Assembly: GCA_030037405.1 (NCBI GenBank)
Contig: JASHRK010000225.1
Span: forward strand, 1 to 7,756
DNA from: Acidimicrobiales bacterium
Lineage (GTDB): Bacteria > Actinomycetota > Acidimicrobiia > Acidimicrobiales > Bog-793
Direction of reading: 5' to 3'
DNA length: 7,756 nt
Position numbers and translations under genes: made by a program. Within the stretch, counting starts at the first letter, position 1, and each line of letters starts with the position of its first letter. Under the pieces are notes generated by a model. It had not been told where the DNA came from. It did no database searches and worked only from the letters and a program-made list of their open reading frames with translations. Of the stretch, positions 5,916 through 7,756 are shown piece after piece.

Positions 5916-7405
5916 TACAGCTGTGCGCAGACGGCCTTTACCTCCGTATAGGCCTCGATGACCTCGTGACCCATCTCGCGACCCCAACCGCTCTGCTTGT
6001 AGCCGCCGAAGGGGAGCGAGGCGTCGAAGACGTTGTAGCAGTTGATCCACACGGTTCCTGCCCTGAGCTTCTTGGCGAGGGCGTGCGCCTTGGACCCGTC
6101 CCTCGTCCAGATGCCGGCGCCGAGGCCGTACGGGGTGTCGTTCGCCTCGCGGGCGATGTCGTCGAGGCTCCGGAAGGGCGCGGCCACGACCACGGGGCCG
6201 AAGATCTCCTCTTGCACGATCTTCATCTCGGGCCGGGTGTCGGTGAGGACTGTGGGCTCCACGAAGTATCCACGGTCGCCCCGCCGGGCCCCGCCGGTGA
6301 CGGCGGTTGCGCCGTCGCTCTTGCCCGACTCGAGGTAGCCCGTGACTCGCCGGAGCTGCTCATCCGACACGAGCGGACCCATCTGCGTGTCCGGGTCGAG
6401 TCCATCGCCCAGCTTGATCGACTTGGCGATGTCGGCAACGCCGGCGACCACCTCGTCGTAGCTCTCCTCCTCCACGAAGAGGCGAGAACCGGCGACGCAG
6501 CACTGCCCGTGGTTGAAGAAGATGGCGTTTGCTGCTCCGGCGATGGCCTCTGCCGGATCGGCGTCGGAGAAGACGATGTTCGGGCTTTTCCCACCGAGCT
6601 CGAGCGTCACCTTCTTCAGGTTCCCGGCCGCGGCATGGACGATCAACCTGCCTACCTCGGTAGACCCGGTGAACGCGACCTTGTCGACCCCGTCGTGGGC
6701 GGCGAGCGCCGCTCCGGCGGTCTCGCCGAAGCCGGTCACGACGTTGACGACGCCGTCGGGCACGCCCGCCTCAGCGATGATCTCGGCGAGACGGAGAGCC
6801 GACAGAGGGGTTTGCTCGGCCGGCTTCAACACTACGCAGTTCCCGGTCGCAAGAGCCGGACCGAGCTTCCATGCGGCCATGAGGAGGGGGAAGTTCCAGG
6901 GGATGATCTGGCCGACGACGCCGACGGGCTCGCGAAGGGTGTAGGCATGGAAGTTGACCCCGGGTGCGTAGGGAACCGAGATGTCGATGGTGTTCCCCTC
7001 GATCTTCGTCGCCCACCCCGCCATGTAGTGGAAGAGATCCGCTGCGAGAGGAACGTCTGCAACCCGCGCGACGGTGAACGGCTTGCCGTTGTCGAGCGTC
7101 TCGAGCTGCGCGAACTCGTCGTTGTGGTCGAGGATCAGGTCGCCGATCCGCCAGATGAGTCGCCCGCGCTCGGACGGGGTCATGCGACCCCACGGGCCCT
7201 CCTCGAAGGCGCGGCGCGCTGCCGCCACGGCACGGTTGATGTCCTCGGCGTCGCCCTCCGCTAGGGTCGCCAAGTCCTCGCCGGTGGCAGGGTTCGGGGT
7301 CGTGAAGGTGCGTCCGGTAGCGGCGCTCACCCACTTGCCGTCTATGAACAGCTGACGCTCCGTGGAGATGAAGTCGTCCACTCGCTTGTCGATTGTGACC
7401 GTCAT
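5915..7405 (-). CDS. NAD(P)+-dependent aldehyde dehydrogenase, ALDH1/2 type
   Basis: This 496-residue cytosolic enzyme oxidises an aldehyde to its acid with NAD(P)+ and closely resembles ALDH2 across its length. Key residues are in place: PWNFP with N171 for the oxyanion hole, KPAEQTP with K194 for cofactor, FTGSTEVG at 245-252, general base E269 in LELGGKSPN, nucleophile C303 in GQCCVAGSR with C302 beside it, and E400 in EEIFGPV. The C-terminal WINCYNVFDASLPFGGYKQSGWGRE fits the class. Length is normal. The ATG at 7405 follows AGGAGG by five bases, and MTVTIDKRVDDF is an ordinary start. It is the first of three co-oriented genes with a LysR regulator and formate dehydrogenase, which suggests a linked aldehyde-formate oxidation role. 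The substrate could be formaldehyde but equally acetaldehyde, phenylacetaldehyde or another aldehyde; sequence motifs do not decide. Confidence 0.95.
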   Translation of the reverse strand: MTVTIDKRVDDFISTERQLFIDGKWVSAATGRTFTTPNPATGEDLATLAEGDAEDINRAVAAARRAFEEGPWGRMTPSERGRLIWRIGDLILDHNDEFAQLETLDNGKPFTVARVADVPLAADLFHYMAGWATKIEGNTIDISVPYAPGVNFHAYTLREPVGVVGQIIPWNFPLLMAAWKLGPALATGNCVVLKPAEQTPLSALRLAEIIAEAGVPDGVVNVVTGFGETAGAALAAHDGVDKVAFTGSTEVGRLIVHAAAGNLKKVTLELGGKSPNIVFSDADPAEAIAGAANAIFFNHGQCCVAGSRLFVEEESYDEVVAGVADIAKSIKLGDGLDPDTQMGPLVSDEQLRRVTGYLESGKSDGATAVTGGARRGDRGYFVEPTVLTDTRPEMKIVQEEIFGPVVVAAPFRSLDDIAREANDTPYGLGAGIWTRDGSKAHALAKKLRAGTVWINCYNVFDASLPFGGYKQSGWGREMGHEVIEAYTEVKAVCAQL

Positions 7406-7410
7406 CGCCG

Positions 7411-7420
7411 CCTCCTCTCC
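7411..7420 (-). promoter_or_regulatory. Strong ribosome binding site of the aldehyde dehydrogenase
   Basis: On the minus strand GGAGAGGAGG occupies 7420-7411, five bases before the ATG at 7405. It contains the full AGGAGG core and fixes the start. The length of the match suggests high translation. Confidence 0.85.
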
Positions 7421-7441
7421 TTGCCTGCCTCTGCGATCGGC

Positions 7442-7458
7442 TAGTCACCGTGAGACTA
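7442..7458 (-). promoter_or_regulatory. Candidate operator upstream of the aldehyde dehydrogenase
   Basis: TAGTC-N7-GACTA is a perfect inverted repeat 37 to 53 bases upstream of the ATG, in the likely promoter region. It has the size of a site for a dimeric regulator such as the neighbouring LysR protein, but does not follow the strict T-N11-A pattern. No clear -35/-10 pair was found around it. Confidence 0.3.
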
Positions 7459-7479
7459 CCCGTGGAGACAAAGAAACAA

Positions 7480-7597
7480 AAGGGCGACGTGTGGGGAGTG
7501 CCTGTGCCGTCTTGCGTTGCCGCTCGGCGCGCCTTGTCATCGCGGGCACGGACGTGACGAGGATGTCCTCTACACAGAAGGGCGACGTGTGGGGAGA
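7480..7597. repeat. Two exact 19-base direct repeats, 99 bases apart
   Basis: AAGGGCGACGTGTGGGGAG occurs at 7480-7498 and again, unchanged, at 7579-7597. A shorter piece, TGTGGGGAG, recurs at 7621-7629. The first copy lies about 75 bases upstream of the aldehyde dehydrogenase start. They could be binding sites for a regulator or a trace of local duplication. Confidence 0.7.
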
Positions 7598-7756
7598 GAG
7601 AGGAGGGGCCCCGGTGAGATGTGGGGAGGGCCCTGACGTGGTGGAATGGTGTCGAACGCGGCAACATTGGCGGTTGTGCGGATTGGGCGAATTTGTGCGG
7701 TTTGGCGGGTGGGGGGGGCGGGTGTGTGGGGTGGGGGCAGGGCAGTGAGAGGGGAT
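7598..7756. other. G-skewed non-coding tail with G-quadruplex motif
   Basis: No credible gene lies here. From 7621 on, the plus strand has about 73 G against 17 C in 136 bases by my count. Six G-tracts of three or more occur between 7707 and 7742 (starting 7707, 7711, 7720, 7728, 7733 and 7740), separated by one to five bases, which fits a G-quadruplex pattern. The extreme skew is unlike the rest of the window and reaches the right edge, so a low-quality contig end is a real alternative. Confidence 0.55.

Noticed and set aside
5966..7264. Long plus-strand reading frame of 432 codons antisense to the aldehyde dehydrogenase
   Set aside because: It mirrors the codon periodicity of a strongly conserved gene, has no family motif and is rich in Gly, Val, Asp and Arg as expected for a GC-rich antisense frame.
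7480..7629. CRISPR array
   Set aside because: Only two full 19-base copies with an 80-base interval and no cas genes; unit length and spacing do not fit.

Overview
The window is GC-rich bacterial DNA, most likely from an actinobacterium. This rests on the high GC at third codon positions, GTG starts with AGGAGG-type ribosome binding sites, and a methyltransferase and formate dehydrogenase of the kinds common in that phylum. The genus cannot be read from the sequence. Six protein genes are well supported. No tRNA, rRNA, CRISPR array, insertion sequence or phage gene was seen.

Left part (1-2256, plus strand): a class I SAM-dependent methyltransferase, then a gap of about 400 bases without a convincing gene. 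Next comes a stand-alone protein with a PD-(D/E)XK nuclease core like the N-terminal domain of type I restriction (HsdR) subunits, joined to an unrecognised C-terminal region. Its promoter and leader carry overlapping inverted repeats.

Middle (2257-3338): a short secreted protein with two NHL-like beta-propeller repeats lies on the minus strand, convergent with the nuclease-like gene and behind a good sigma70-type promoter. About 575 bases upstream of it hold no supported gene.

Right part (3339-7405, minus strand): in transcription order, an ALDH1/2-type NAD(P)+ aldehyde dehydrogenase, a LysR-type regulator and an NAD+-dependent formate dehydrogenase of the Pseudomonas sp. 101 type. Each has its own strong ribosome binding site, and gaps of 266 and 159 bases suggest separate promoters. 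Together they look like an aldehyde/formate oxidation module: aldehyde to acid, formate to CO2, both yielding NADH, with the LysR protein as likely local regulator. Whether the aldehyde is formaldehyde cannot be told from sequence.

The last 350 bases hold two exact 19-base direct repeats upstream of the aldehyde dehydrogenase, then a strongly G-skewed tail with a G-quadruplex-type motif that may be real or a contig-end artefact. I found no convincing undescribed multi-gene system. The best leads are the cysteine-poor formate dehydrogenase, the orphan nuclease-like protein, and the repeats and palindromes next to the promoters.
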